From Comamonas terrae (lineage in GTDB: Bacteria; Pseudomonadota; Gammaproteobacteria; Burkholderiales; Burkholderiaceae_C), in assembly GCF_001544075.1 (NCBI RefSeq), contig NZ_BCNT01000001.1:124001-188000 (forward strand): a stretch of DNA of 64,000 bases, written 5' to 3'. This document shows positions 43,949-52,608 of the stretch, piece after piece. Numbering within the stretch: position 1 is the stretch's first letter; every line of letters starts with the position of its first letter. The translations under genes and the position numbers were made by a program. The notes beneath the pieces were generated by a model, which searched no databases, was not told where the DNA came from, and was given only the letters and a program-made list of their open reading frames with translations.

Positions 43949-44950
43949 TTACTTGCCCGGCGTGTACAGCTTGTCGAACTGGCCGCCGTCGTTGAAGTGC
44001 ACCTTCTGCGCCTCGGTCAGCGAGCCGAAGTACTTGGCCACGGTGAACTGCTTGATGGGCTTGAACTGGTCGGCATGCTTCTTGAGCACGGCTTCGGAGC
44101 GCGGACGGATCGCATGCTTGGCCGCGATTTCCTGGGCTTCGTCGGAATACAGGTACTGCAGGTAATCATGCGCCAGCTGGGCCGTGCCCTTCTTGGCCAC
44201 GGTGCGCTCGACCACGGCCACGGGATTCTCGGCCACGATGCTCACGGACGGGTACACCGCGTCCACCTTGCCCTGGCCGAACTCGCGGTCCACGGACACC
44301 ACCTCGGATTCGAAGGTGATCAGCACATCGCCGATATTGCGCTGCAGGAAGATGCTGGTCGCGTCGCGGCCACCCTTGCCCAGCACAGGCACGTTCTTGT
44401 AGAGCTTCTGCACGAAGTCGGCGGCCTCGGCATCGGTACCGCCCTTTTCGCGCACCGAACCCCAGGCAGCCAGATAGGCGTAGCGGCCGTTGCCGCCGGT
44501 CTTGGGGTTGACCACCACGACCTTGACGTCAGGGCGAATCAGATCCGACCAGTCCTTGATGTTCTTGGGATTGCCGTTGCGCACCAGGAACAGCATGGTC
44601 GAGGTGGTGGGCGATGCGTCGTTGGGGAACTTCTTGTTCCAGTCCTTGGCCACCACCCCGTTGGCGGCCAGAAAGTCCACGTCGGTGGTCGTGTTGAAGG
44701 TCACCACATCGGCTGCCAGGCCGTCGTTGACGGCGCGCGCCTGGGAGCTGGAGCCACCGTGCGACTGGTCCACCTTCACATCGACTCCCTTGGTCTTCTT
44801 GTAGTGGGCGATGAAGGCTGCGTTGTAATCCTTGTAGAACTCGCGCGCCACGTCATAAGAAGCATTGAGCAACTGGTTCTGCGCCGAAGCCGCGCCTGCC
44901 GCGGCCAGCGCAATGGATGCCAACAAAGTCTTGATCTTCAGGGAATGCAT
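43949..44950 (-). CDS. sbp: Periplasmic sulfate-binding protein
   Basis: Captures sulfate for CysTWA. 333 residues; a Sec signal peptide of about 23 residues ends AASA before QNQLLN. The mature protein opens LLNASYDVAREFYKDYN, the sulfate-binding family signature, with SHGGSSSQARAV and NPKTGGNGRYAYLAAW holding the oxyanion-binding loops. It is the first gene of the operon; the upstream region is AT-rich and probably carries a CysB site. Confidence 0.96.
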   Translation of the reverse strand: MHSLKIKTLLASIALAAAGAASAQNQLLNASYDVAREFYKDYNAAFIAHYKKTKGVDVKVDQSHGGSSSQARAVNDGLAADVVTFNTTTDVDFLAANGVVAKDWNKKFPNDASPTTSTMLFLVRNGNPKNIKDWSDLIRPDVKVVVVNPKTGGNGRYAYLAAWGSVREKGGTDAEAADFVQKLYKNVPVLGKGGRDATSIFLQRNIGDVLITFESEVVSVDREFGQGKVDAVYPSVSIVAENPVAVVERTVAKKGTAQLAHDYLQYLYSDEAQEIAAKHAIRPRSEAVLKKHADQFKPIKQFTVAKYFGSLTEAQKVHFNDGGQFDKLYTPGK

Positions 44951-45075
44951 GTTTTCGCTGCCTTCTTATGAATGTGTATGGAGATGTACGCATTGTGCGA
45001 ACATTGGTTTAAAACTCAAAAGAATATATTTTTCTTTGTTTTCTTCTATAGCGATATAAAGCCTGCAGCAAGATG
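44951..45075 (-). promoter_or_regulatory. AT-rich promoter region of the sulfate uptake operon
   Basis: Upstream of sbp the DNA is strikingly AT-rich for this genome, with TTTATATCGCTATAG and AAAATATATTC on the minus strand. CysB sites are AT-rich and poorly defined; the TTATAT core also occurs in front of cysB at about 8373. Assignment as a CysB-activated promoter is inference from position. Confidence 0.5.
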
Positions 45076-45170
45076 GGTAGACCCGGAAAACGGTAACCGA
45101 AATCGTCACGCACCGCCCTTGCGCTGCTGTCGATGGCTTGACGCAAAATCCAGGGGAAACACCCGCCAGA

Positions 45171-45194
45171 AAAGCGCCAGCAGCTATGAAAAAG
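45171..45194. repeat. Dispersed intergenic repeat, copy 4 (half element)
   Basis: AAGCGCCAGCAGCTATGAAAAA matches the right half of the palindrome family (CAAGCGCCAGCnGCTAT). The left arm is missing. It lies just after the RBBP9-like gene. Confidence 0.6.
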
Positions 45195-45225
45195 GCAGCT
45201 TTCGCTGCCCTGGGCTCCCGGCCTT

Positions 45226-45837
45226 TCAGCGGGCAAGCGGAGCCAGCCCAACCTGCCTCCCATCGGGCGGTGTCCTCGCTGCCACCGATTGCTGCGCGGT
45301 CCAGCTCGCATCGTCCAGCAGCGACTGCAGCAGGGCCAGGCCCAGCGGCCAGGCGCCAAAGCCCGACTCCACGTTGATATGCCCGGCATTCTGCAGCCGC
45401 ACCAGCTCGCTGCCCCAGGCCCGGGCGTAGGCCCCCGCGCGGCGTATCGGGCAAAAGGGATCGTTGCTGCTGGCCACCAGCACGCTGCGGTACGGCAGCG
45501 GTGCGTAGGGCACGGGAGCGAAGTCGCTCAGCTGTGCCCGGCGCTCCGGATCGGCGGGCGCCACCAGCAGCGCGCCCTGAACCCGGCTGGCCGCCTGCTC
45601 GCCCATGTGTACGGCCGCAATGCAGCCCAAGCTGTGCGCAACCAGCACCACGGGGCGACTGTCTGCGAGCACCAGTTCTTCCAGCGCGCCCACCCAGGCC
45701 TCGCGGTGCGGCACGAGCCAGTCGTCCTGCTCCACGCGCTCGGCGCCTGGCAGCTGGCGGGCCCACAGGCTTTGCCAGTGCGCGGGGCCGGAGTTGCGCC
45801 AGCCGGGCACGATGACGATGCGGGGATGGGTATTCAT
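45226..45837 (-). CDS. RBBP9/YdeN-family serine hydrolase
   Basis: Small alpha/beta-hydrolase, 203 residues, cytoplasmic. The catalytic triad reads Ser69 in VAHSLGC, Asp126 in SSNDPFCP and His153 in NAGHINVESGFG, all typical of the RBBP9 family; the opening VPGWRNSGPAHWQSLW is also diagnostic. Substrate unknown. The C-terminal ~15 residues are a loose Pro/Arg tail. The gene stands alone upstream of the sulfate operon; the half repeat at 45171 lies downstream. Confidence 0.9.
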   Translation of the reverse strand: MNTHPRIVIVPGWRNSGPAHWQSLWARQLPGAERVEQDDWLVPHREAWVGALEELVLADSRPVVLVAHSLGCIAAVHMGEQAASRVQGALLVAPADPERRAQLSDFAPVPYAPLPYRSVLVASSNDPFCPIRRAGAYARAWGSELVRLQNAGHINVESGFGAWPLGLALLQSLLDDASWTAQQSVAARTPPDGRQVGLAPLAR

Positions 45838-46365
45838 GCTGCCTCCTGAGACGTTCCATCACGGCCGATACAAAGCAGCCGGGCAAGGCGCTCGCCCCCG
45901 GGAGGACGCAGCCTTGGCGCATCCTGGTTTGCGTAAGCGCTTCAATAGGACGGCATTGTGCGGAGGCGCATTCCAAAACCCAACAAATGTTTTGTTGTTT
46001 TCTTATGTGCAGAAGCTAATGGCGCAGGCCCCGCGCGGCCGGCCGGCCGGGCGATGGCAAGGCATGGCGGTGCATCGAGCCGAAAAGCCGCGACCTGAAG
46101 AACGCCGGCCAGCCCCAGAGCGTGGCAGGCCGCCCATGCACCATCCCGAGACATTTTTCATTGCCTTCGCCACAACCACGGTTGCATTTGGCTTTAAGCT
46201 GGCATCGTCGATGGGACATTGCTGCCAGGCCGTGGGGCCGGCCATTGTTCGCCCTCACTTTGAGCAGCATCATTCGAGATAGCAAAAGTCTGAAGAAGCA
46301 GCCCTTTTTTCATGAATGACGGTTGCTAACGCCGCTGCATCTTCCATCCTGCGAGGTTTCTCTCC
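45838..46365. other. 528-base intergenic region
   Basis: No supported gene on either strand. GC content falls from about 45950 on. At 45981-45997 the perfect 7-base dyad CAACAAA-TGT-TTTGTTG is followed on the plus strand by TTTTCTT, which looks like a terminator although no plus-strand gene precedes it. The end must hold the promoter of the VOC gene at 46366. Confidence 0.45.
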
Positions 46366-46770
46366 ATGAAATTGGGCTACGCGATCATTTATGTCCCCGA
46401 TGTCTCTGCATCGTTAGATTTTTTCACCAAAGCATTTGGCCTGAAGCGCCGATTTCTTCATGAGTCAGGCACCTACGGAGAAATGGAAACAGGACAGACC
46501 ACGCTGGCATTTGCCGCTCATGAACTCGGAGCGCTGAATTTTCCGGGAGGCCATGTTGCGGCTCATTCTTCTCCCAGCCCGCTGGGGTTTGAAATTGCGC
46601 TGGTCACGGAAGATGTACATCTGGCCCATCAGAAGGCGCTTCATGCAGGGGCAGCCGAGTTGGCGCCCCCCGCTGCCAAGCCCTGGGGCCAGGTCGTATC
46701 CTATGTACGGTGCCCTGACGGTTCTTTGGTTGAGCTTTGCACACCCGTAGGCTCTGCCTCTGATGCGTAG
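46366..46770 (+). CDS. VOC-superfamily (glyoxalase-like) protein
   Basis: A small metal-binding-fold protein, 134 residues, of the vicinal-oxygen-chelate superfamily. The first beta-alpha unit is GYAIIYVPDVSASLDFFTKAFGL and the last is YVRCPDGSLVELCTP, with the Glu that usually binds metal. A metal-ligand His at the start strand is replaced by Tyr (GYAIIYV), so it may not be a glyoxalase proper. GC content is lower than in neighbours. Substrate unknown. Confidence 0.8.
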   Translation: MKLGYAIIYVPDVSASLDFFTKAFGLKRRFLHESGTYGEMETGQTTLAFAAHELGALNFPGGHVAAHSSPSPLGFEIALVTEDVHLAHQKALHAGAAELAPPAAKPWGQVVSYVRCPDGSLVELCTPVGSASDA

Positions 46771-46908
46771 CTGCTCGTGAACATCGGCGGCGATGAAGGG
46801 AATCCGGCGCGTGATCGGGTACCGGCCGCTGGAGCTGCTCGACCCTTTCTCTTCTCCAGCCGCTTGTTGCAGCCGCAGGAGATAGTCCCCCCACGACCAG
46901 GAAATGAA

Positions 46909-47532
46909 ATGCTGCGCATATTGGGCAAGGCATCGTCAATCAATGTCCGAAAAGTCCTCTGGACCTGTGCCGAGCTGGACATCCCTTTTGAACGGGAAGA
47001 TTGGGGCTCAGGCTTCAGGTCGACGCATACGCCTGAATTTCTCGCTTTGAATCCCAATGCGATGATTCCTGTCATCCAGGACGGTGATATCACCCTGTGG
47101 GAGTCAAACTCGATCATTCGTTATTTGGCCAACCGCTACAACGGCGACAGGCTCTATCCTGCAGAGGCGAAAGCGAAGGCGCCCATTGATCAATGGATCG
47201 ATTGGCAGGCATCTGACCTCAACAGATCGTGGAGCTATGCTTTCATGTCGCTTGTACGGCAATCGCCACAGCATCAGGATCGCCATGCACTGGCAGCAGC
47301 ATGCAGCGAATGGACAAGGCACATGGAAATCCTCGACAAGCAGCTCGCCTCAACTGAGGCCTACGTCGGTGGCAAAGAGTTTTCACTCGCGGACATACCC
47401 ATAGGGCTGTCGGTGAATCGGTGGTTTGAAACACCGCTTGCTCATAAGGACTTACCTGCGGTGCACGCTTACTACGAACGCTTGAGTCTTCGCCCTGCTT
47501 TCCTCCAATATGGGAGAAATGGCACGCCTTGA
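46909..47532 (+). CDS. Glutathione S-transferase
   Basis: Cytosolic GST of 207 residues. The N-domain reads [20 protein letters not shown], with the catalytic Ser in SSINVRK, then NPNAMIPVI (cis-Pro glutathione site) and [14 protein letters not shown]. The C-domain has [15 protein letters not shown]. The start at 46909 has AGGA six bases upstream. It follows the VOC gene by 138 bases, and both have lower GC than the surrounding genes, suggesting joint acquisition. Confidence 0.9.
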   Translation: MLRILGKASSINVRKVLWTCAELDIPFEREDWGSGFRSTHTPEFLALNPNAMIPVIQDGDITLWESNSIIRYLANRYNGDRLYPAEAKAKAPIDQWIDWQASDLNRSWSYAFMSLVRQSPQHQDRHALAAACSEWTRHMEILDKQLASTEAYVGGKEFSLADIPIGLSVNRWFETPLAHKDLPAVHAYYERLSLRPAFLQYGRNGTP

Positions 47533-47626
47533 ATACACACCAATGCGTGAAACCCCATGCGCAGCGCCATCACGCGGCTCAGAAAGGCACCAGAGCGCTG
47601 CCGAGCTGTAGCGCTGCTGGCCCCGC

Positions 47627-48424
47627 TCAGCGCATCACCAGGCCGCCGTCCACGAACAGCACCTGGCCCGTCATGAAGGCGCTGAGGTCCGAGGCCAGGA
47701 ACAGCACCGGCCCGGCCACGTCCCCAGGGCTGGCCAGGCGCCTGAGCGGCGTGGCCGCCATCAGCGATTCGCGGAACGATTCCTTGGTGGCCTGCGTGCC
47801 CTGCGTGGGGTAGACCAGGCCCGGCGCCACGCAGTTCACGCGGATGCCCAGGGGGCCGAGTTCGCTGGCCAGGTTGCGGCTGAAGCCCACCAGCGAGGCC
47901 TTGGCCGTGGTGTAGTCGTGGTAGGCCACGACCGGATGCTCGACCAGGTTGCTGGCGATGTTGACGATGCTGCCGCGCGCACGCTGGCGCATCTGCGGCA
48001 GCACCGCGCGGCAGACGTTGAAGGCCGCGCCCACGGCGCCGTCGAACTGGGCCTGGTAGTCGCTCCAGTCCAGCGCGTCGAAGCGGCTGCGGCGCTCGGG
48101 GTCGAAGGCGTAGGGCCGGAAGGCGTTGTTGACCACGATGTCGATGGCGCCGGCCTCGCGGGCGATGCCCTCCACCATGGCCTGCACCGCGGGCCCGGAG
48201 CCCACGTCGGCCTGCACGGCCCAGGCGTCGCCGCCGGCGTCCTGGCCCGCGGCCTGGCAGGCCGCCACTGTCTGCGCGGCAGCGGCTGCATTGGACAGGT
48301 AGTTGACCGCCACCAGCGCGCCCTCACGCGCAAAGGCCGTCGCGATGGCCGCGCCAATGCCGCGGCCCGCGCCCGTGACCAGCACCACCTTGCCGCGCAG
48401 GTCCATCGCAGACGATTGATTCAT
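47627..48424 (-). CDS. Short-chain dehydrogenase/reductase (FabG-like)
   Basis: NAD(P)H-dependent SDR oxidoreductase, 265 residues. The cofactor motif is TGAGRGIG, followed by NNAF (variant of NNAG), a catalytic Ser in NIASNLVEH, and the Tyr-x-x-x-Lys in YHDYTTAKAS. The C-terminal region PGLVYPTQGTQATKESFRESLM is the substrate-binding lid. The ATG at 48424 has GGAAAA upstream. It lies 171 bases after thiY on the same strand, beyond a hairpin, so membership of the TPP-regulated operon is possible but unproven. If included, it could reduce the aldehyde made by the LuxC-like enzyme. Confidence 0.88.
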   Translation of the reverse strand: MNQSSAMDLRGKVVLVTGAGRGIGAAIATAFAREGALVAVNYLSNAAAAAQTVAACQAAGQDAGGDAWAVQADVGSGPAVQAMVEGIAREAGAIDIVVNNAFRPYAFDPERRSRFDALDWSDYQAQFDGAVGAAFNVCRAVLPQMRQRARGSIVNIASNLVEHPVVAYHDYTTAKASLVGFSRNLASELGPLGIRVNCVAPGLVYPTQGTQATKESFRESLMAATPLRRLASPGDVAGPVLFLASDLSAFMTGQVLFVDGGLVMR

Positions 48425-48539
48425 GTTAGTTTTCCATTGTGCTTCTATGTGATTCGCAGTCCTTGAAGCAGGCAGGGGCCGGACGCGAGACACCGAGGAA
48501 GGGCCTACGCCGGCCGCGCCGCCCCGCACCGAGGGTGTC

Positions 48540-48590
48540 GTCCCCCTCCCGCAAAGCGAGAGAGGGGGAAGGCGCGAAGCGACTCAAGGG
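48540..48590. repeat. Hairpin element between thiY and the SDR gene
   Basis: CCCCCTC (48542-48548) pairs with GAGGGGG (48562-48568), with CGC/GCG extending the stem, followed by AAGGCGCGAAGCGACTC. Without a T-run on the minus strand it is not a standard terminator. Similar C-rich hairpins with a GAAGCGACTC-like tail are, from memory, common repeats in Comamonadaceae genomes. Confidence 0.5.
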
Positions 48591-48595
48591 GTGGA

Positions 48596-49594
48596 TTACA
48601 ACAGGCTGGTGTCGACCACGTCCGACACCTTGATCTGCTTTTGCACCATGCCCAGCGCGCGGTAGGCGTCGGCGCCCTTTTGCAGCGCCGCGAGGTCGAA
48701 GCTGCCCAGGGGCTTGCCGGCCTGCACGGGCTGGGCGGAGGCGTTGCGCAGGCGGATCACGTCGAGGTTGATGTCGCGCTGCGTGCCGTCGATGGCGTAC
48801 TTGCCGGCCAGCGTGGCGGCTTCCTCGGCGTTGGCCACCATCCAGGCCGCGCTGTCGCGGTAGCCCTTGAGGAAAGCCTTGAGCAGGTCCTTCTTCTCGC
48901 GCAGCGTGTCCTCGCGCACCACGAACATGTCGCTGGAGATGTTCAGGTGCTCGCGCACCTGCATCACGTTGACCTCGCCCATGCCCTTGCGCAGGCCCAC
49001 GGCCAGGCCGGTGTCGGTGGCGGCCGTGGCATCGACCTGGCCCTGCATCAGCGGCGCGAAGTTGAGCAGGCCGGTGACGACGATGGTCACGTCCGACTCC
49101 TTCAGGCCGGCCTGGTGCAGCAGCACCAGCAGGTTCTGGCGCGTGCCGCTCGAGAGGCTGTAGACGCCGATCTTCTTGCCCTTGAGGTCGGCGGGCTTGT
49201 GGATGCCGGCCGACTTCAGCGAAACCACGTTGAACACGTTCTGCGGGTAGATGTCGTAGATGGCGACCAGCTTCTCGCCCTTGTCCAGCGCCATGAAGAA
49301 GGAGCCGGGATCGGTGAAGGCCACATCGGCCTGGCCGCTGAGCATGTTGCGGATGGCGTCGCCCCCGCCCGCGCCGGGCAGGTAGGCCAGCTCCACGCCC
49401 TGGGCCTTGAAGAAGCCTTTCTCGGGCTCGACCAGGAGGTTGGTGATCTCGCTGATGGGCTTGCTCCAGCCCGCAAGACGGATCTTGCCCTGGGCGGGCG
49501 CGGCCATGCCGGCGCCTGCCAGCGTCAGGCCGGCGACGCCGGCGCAGGCGCCGAGCAGCTGGCGGCGGGAAAGGGTCGGGGTGGAGTGGTGCAT
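48596..49594 (-). CDS. ThiY-like (NMT1/THI5-type) ABC substrate-binding protein
   Basis: Periplasmic binding protein, 332 residues, with a twin-arginine signal (SRRQLLG, then a hydrophobic stretch to about 32). The NMT1/THI5-SsuA fold reads LAGWSKPISEITNLLVEPEKGFF, GGGDAIRNMLSGQADVAFTDPG and later DTGLAVGL. By fold alone it could bind taurine, sulfonates, riboflavin or pyrimidines. The TPP riboswitch upstream favours a thiamine precursor (HMP-like) or thiamine breakdown product. Last certain gene of the riboswitch operon. Confidence 0.85.
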   Translation of the reverse strand: MHHSTPTLSRRQLLGACAGVAGLTLAGAGMAAPAQGKIRLAGWSKPISEITNLLVEPEKGFFKAQGVELAYLPGAGGGDAIRNMLSGQADVAFTDPGSFFMALDKGEKLVAIYDIYPQNVFNVVSLKSAGIHKPADLKGKKIGVYSLSSGTRQNLLVLLHQAGLKESDVTIVVTGLLNFAPLMQGQVDATAATDTGLAVGLRKGMGEVNVMQVREHLNISSDMFVVREDTLREKKDLLKAFLKGYRDSAAWMVANAEEAATLAGKYAIDGTQRDINLDVIRLRNASAQPVQAGKPLGSFDLAALQKGADAYRALGMVQKQIKVSDVVDTSLL

Positions 49595-49608
49595 GGCAGT
49601 GGTGGCGG

Positions 49609-50397
49609 TCAAGGTTGAGGGCTGGAAGAGTCTTGGGTATAGGCGTGGGCGCGCAGCAGCCTGCGCTCCAGCACCAGGCAGGCCTGGTACAGCAGCAGGC
49701 CCATGGCGGCAATCAGCACCAGGGCCGCGAACATCAGCGTGGTGTCCATCATTCCCTGGGCGGCGATGACGACGGCGCCCAGGCCGCGGCTGGCGCCCAT
49801 GAATTCGGCCACCACGGCGCCGACCAGGGCCAGCACCACGGCCACGCGCAGGCCGGCCAGGATAGCGGGCAGGCCGGTGGGCAGCTTCAGGCGCAGCAGA
49901 GTCTGCAGCCGCGTGGCGCCCAGCATGCGGAACAGCTGCAGGCGCTGGGCATCGACCTGGCGCAGGCCCGTGAGCGTGTTCTCCATCAACGGGAAAAAGC
50001 AGATCAGCGCGGTGATCAGCACCGTGGGCAGCATGCCGAAGCCGAACCACAGCACGAACAGCGGCGCCAGCGCCAGCTTGGGCACGACCTGGCTGACGAC
50101 GATATAGGGCTTGAGCACGCGCTCCAGCAGCGCCCATTCCGCCAGCGCCATGCCGGCCAGCAGGCCGACCACGCTGCCTGCAGCCAGCCCCAGCAGCAGG
50201 GCCTGCAGCGTGGACCAGATATGCGGCCAGAAGTAGCCCGAGGCCAGGCCGGTCCACAGCGACTGCGCGATGGCCGAGGGCGCGGGCAGCACCAGGGCCG
50301 ACAGGCCCCAGTGCCGTACCAGCAGCTCCCACAGGCCCAGCAGCACCACGAGCAGCGCGGCGGCGACCAGCCTGGCCTGGAATGGATTCGGCATCAT
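49609..50397 (-). CDS. ThiX-like ABC transporter permease
   Basis: Inner-membrane permease of the SsuC/TauC/ThiX type, 262 residues, with about six helices. The ATPase-contact EAA loop is QLFRMLGATRLQTLLRLKLPTGLPAIL, seen here as its two ends MLGATRLQ and KLPTGLPAI. It overlaps the upstream ATPase stop by 4 bases and is followed by thiY after 14 bases. Substrate assignment rests on the TPP riboswitch. Confidence 0.9.
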   Translation of the reverse strand: MMPNPFQARLVAAALLVVLLGLWELLVRHWGLSALVLPAPSAIAQSLWTGLASGYFWPHIWSTLQALLLGLAAGSVVGLLAGMALAEWALLERVLKPYIVVSQVVPKLALAPLFVLWFGFGMLPTVLITALICFFPLMENTLTGLRQVDAQRLQLFRMLGATRLQTLLRLKLPTGLPAILAGLRVAVVLALVGAVVAEFMGASRGLGAVVIAAQGMMDTTLMFAALVLIAAMGLLLYQACLVLERRLLRAHAYTQDSSSPQP

Positions 50398-51140
50398 GCG
50401 CGGCTCCGGTCCATGGCGGCGCGCACGCGGGCGCAGTAGTCGTTGAAGGCCGCGCCGTGGCGCATGGCCTGGGTGCGCGGCGCGGGCAGCGCTATGGTCC
50501 AGTCATCCACGATGCGGCCGTGGTGCATCAGCGCGATGCGGTCGCCCAGGTAGACGGCCTCGTTGATGTCGTGGGTGACGAAGAGCACCGTGGTGCCGCG
50601 TTCGCGGCAGGTGCGCAGCAGGTCGTCCTGCAGCTCGGCGCGGGTGATCGCGTCCAGCGCGGCAAAGGGCTCGTCCAGCAGCAGCAGCGGCGGCTCCAGG
50701 ACCAGGGCCCGCGCCAGCGCCACGCGGCTTTGCTGCCCGCCCGAGAGCTGGCGCGGATGGTGTCTGGCGTGGCCGGCCAGGCCCAGCTGCTCCAGCAGCT
50801 GCAGCGCGCGCGCCTGGTCCTGCGGCGTGGGCCGGCGCTGCAGCGACACGGGCAGCAGCACGTTGTCCAGCGCGCTGTGCCAGTCCAGCAGCGTGGGCGC
50901 CTGGAACATGAAGCCGACCTGCGGCCCGGGCGCGGCCAACTCGCCATCGCGCAACACGATATGGCCTGATTGGGGCCTCAGCAGCCCCGCGGCCAGCTGC
51001 AGCAGCGTGGTCTTGCCGCAGCCGCTGCGGCCCAGCAGGCAGTGGAACTCGCCGGCCTGCATGTGCCAGTCCACGCCGTCCACCACGGGGGCGCGGCCCG
51101 GATAGGTGAAGACCACCTGCTGGATGTCGAGGAAGGCCAT
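50394..51140 (-). CDS. ThiZ-like ABC transporter ATPase
   Basis: ATPase subunit of the importer, 248 residues. Walker A is GRSGCGKT (37-44), the signature is LSGGQQSRVALARAL, Walker B is LLLLDEPFAALD and the switch His is in FVTHDINEA. It lies 16 bases after the luxC-like gene and overlaps the permease start by 4 bases, so it belongs to the same transcript. Confidence 0.93.
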   Translation of the reverse strand: MAFLDIQQVVFTYPGRAPVVDGVDWHMQAGEFHCLLGRSGCGKTTLLQLAAGLLRPQSGHIVLRDGELAAPGPQVGFMFQAPTLLDWHSALDNVLLPVSLQRRPTPQDQARALQLLEQLGLAGHARHHPRQLSGGQQSRVALARALVLEPPLLLLDEPFAALDAITRAELQDDLLRTCRERGTTVLFVTHDINEAVYLGDRIALMHHGRIVDDWTIALPAPRTQAMRHGAAFNDYCARVRAAMDRSRA

Positions 51141-51156
51141 GCCGCCAGTCCGCCCT

Positions 51157-52608
51157 TCAGTCCGAATACGGGGCGAACGGCTGCGCCGCCAGCTCGGCCG
51201 ACTGCTCGATCTCGGTCATGCGCACCAGGTCGATCAGGTTGAAGCGCCCGTCGTGGTGCCAGCCGGCCTCGGGCATGCTCATGGACCCGATGGCGCTGAC
51301 GCGCGTGACGCCGGCCGCGCCCAGCAGGCCAGCCAGCCGGTACAGCTCCTCGGGCGCAACGGCAATGCCGGCGGTCTGCAGGTAGTCGCGCTGCGCGGCG
51401 GCCACGGGCACCACCGCGTCGAGGCTGTCCACGCCGACCACGGCAATCGTGCGGTACAGGGCCGTGGGCGCCAGCGGCTGCAGGCTGTCGCTGTAGGCCA
51501 CGCTCCAGGGCGCATCCACCGGCCCCAGCAGCTGCTGGCCGTCGCCCGCCCATTCCACGGCCTGCTGCCAGCGGGCCACGGCCGTGCCCTCCTCCAGCGC
51601 CAGCGGGCGGCGCGCAAAGCGCCGCTGCAGATTGGCCAGCTCGGCCGCGAGGTAGTCGGCAAAGGCGCGCGGCGGCACGGGCGCGCCGCGCTCCACGTAG
51701 AAGACATGGGGCGAATAGCAGCCCTGCTGGTCGTAGCGCATCACATCCCAGGCCGCCAGCCGCGCCACGGCAGGTGCCTTGAGCGTGTCGAGCGCGGCCG
51801 CGCCCACCAGGCCGAAGCCCAGCTTGTGGCCGTGCGGCAGAAAGCGCGTGGTCACGGGCAGGCGCTGGCGCAGCGCAGCCAGCGTCTGGTTGCCGCCATA
51901 AGCCAGCACCGTGTCGGCCTGGGCATAGAGCGCATCCGCTTCCTCGCCGCCCGCCCCACTCCACCAGACCACGGCCAGGCAGTCGGCCAGCGGCGGGTGG
52001 ACCTCGGCCAGCAGCCGCGCGAACCAGCCGGCGAACAAGGGCTCGGCGCTGGCCAGCTTGCCGATGGCGGGCGCCTTGACCAGCAGACCGCAGACCAGGC
52101 TCCACAGCGACAGCGCGGGCACGTTGCCGGCCCAGCTGTGCACCAGCAGGTCGGGCCCGAAGGCGCGCACGGCGCCGCCCTTGGGCGCGGGCTGGAAGCC
52201 GTCGAGCACAGCGGGGTTGGCAAAGTCCTCGGCCACGAAGCGGCGCAGCTGCGGCGCGCGGAAGGTCTTGAAGAAGCCCGTCAGCCCCAGCCGCACCATG
52301 TCGGCGTCGTAGCCGCTGACCACGGGCAGCCAGGCCTCGGCCTCGCGGCGGTAGGGGTCGCTGCGGTCCAGCAGGCGGGCGATGGCACGGTCCAGCACGT
52401 CGATGATGTCGGCCACCGCCATCGTGCGCAGGTGGCGGTTGGCAGCCGCGCGCACGCGCTGCGCCAGCGCCTGCATCTGCGCGGCGGTCAGCACGGGCAC
52501 GGACACCTCCAGCGTCAAGCCCTCGCGCTCGAAGGGCAGCACCTGCCACTGCACCTCGTCCTCGCGCAGCCCGGGCAGGTAGCCGGCCGTGATCCGCTCG
52601 ACCGTCAT
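51157..52608 (-). CDS. LuxC-like acyl-CoA/acyl-protein reductase
   Basis: Member of the LuxC family, whose bioluminescence members reduce an activated fatty acid to aldehyde with NADPH. 483 residues, normal length. The catalytic nucleophile is Cys297 in QQGCYSPHVFYVE, matching the active-site cysteine of LuxC; GNVPALSLWSLV and LAYGGNQTL mark the aldehyde-dehydrogenase-like fold. The ATG at 52608 overlaps the luxE stop by 4 bases. No luxAB or luxD exists in the window, and the TPP riboswitch upstream makes a fatty-aldehyde role unlikely. The true substrate is unknown; a carboxylate related to thiamine is proposed. Confidence 0.88.
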   Translation of the reverse strand: MTVERITAGYLPGLREDEVQWQVLPFEREGLTLEVSVPVLTAAQMQALAQRVRAAANRHLRTMAVADIIDVLDRAIARLLDRSDPYRREAEAWLPVVSGYDADMVRLGLTGFFKTFRAPQLRRFVAEDFANPAVLDGFQPAPKGGAVRAFGPDLLVHSWAGNVPALSLWSLVCGLLVKAPAIGKLASAEPLFAGWFARLLAEVHPPLADCLAVVWWSGAGGEEADALYAQADTVLAYGGNQTLAALRQRLPVTTRFLPHGHKLGFGLVGAAALDTLKAPAVARLAAWDVMRYDQQGCYSPHVFYVERGAPVPPRAFADYLAAELANLQRRFARRPLALEEGTAVARWQQAVEWAGDGQQLLGPVDAPWSVAYSDSLQPLAPTALYRTIAVVGVDSLDAVVPVAAAQRDYLQTAGIAVAPEELYRLAGLLGAAGVTRVSAIGSMSMPEAGWHHDGRFNLIDLVRMTEIEQSAELAAQPFAPYSD

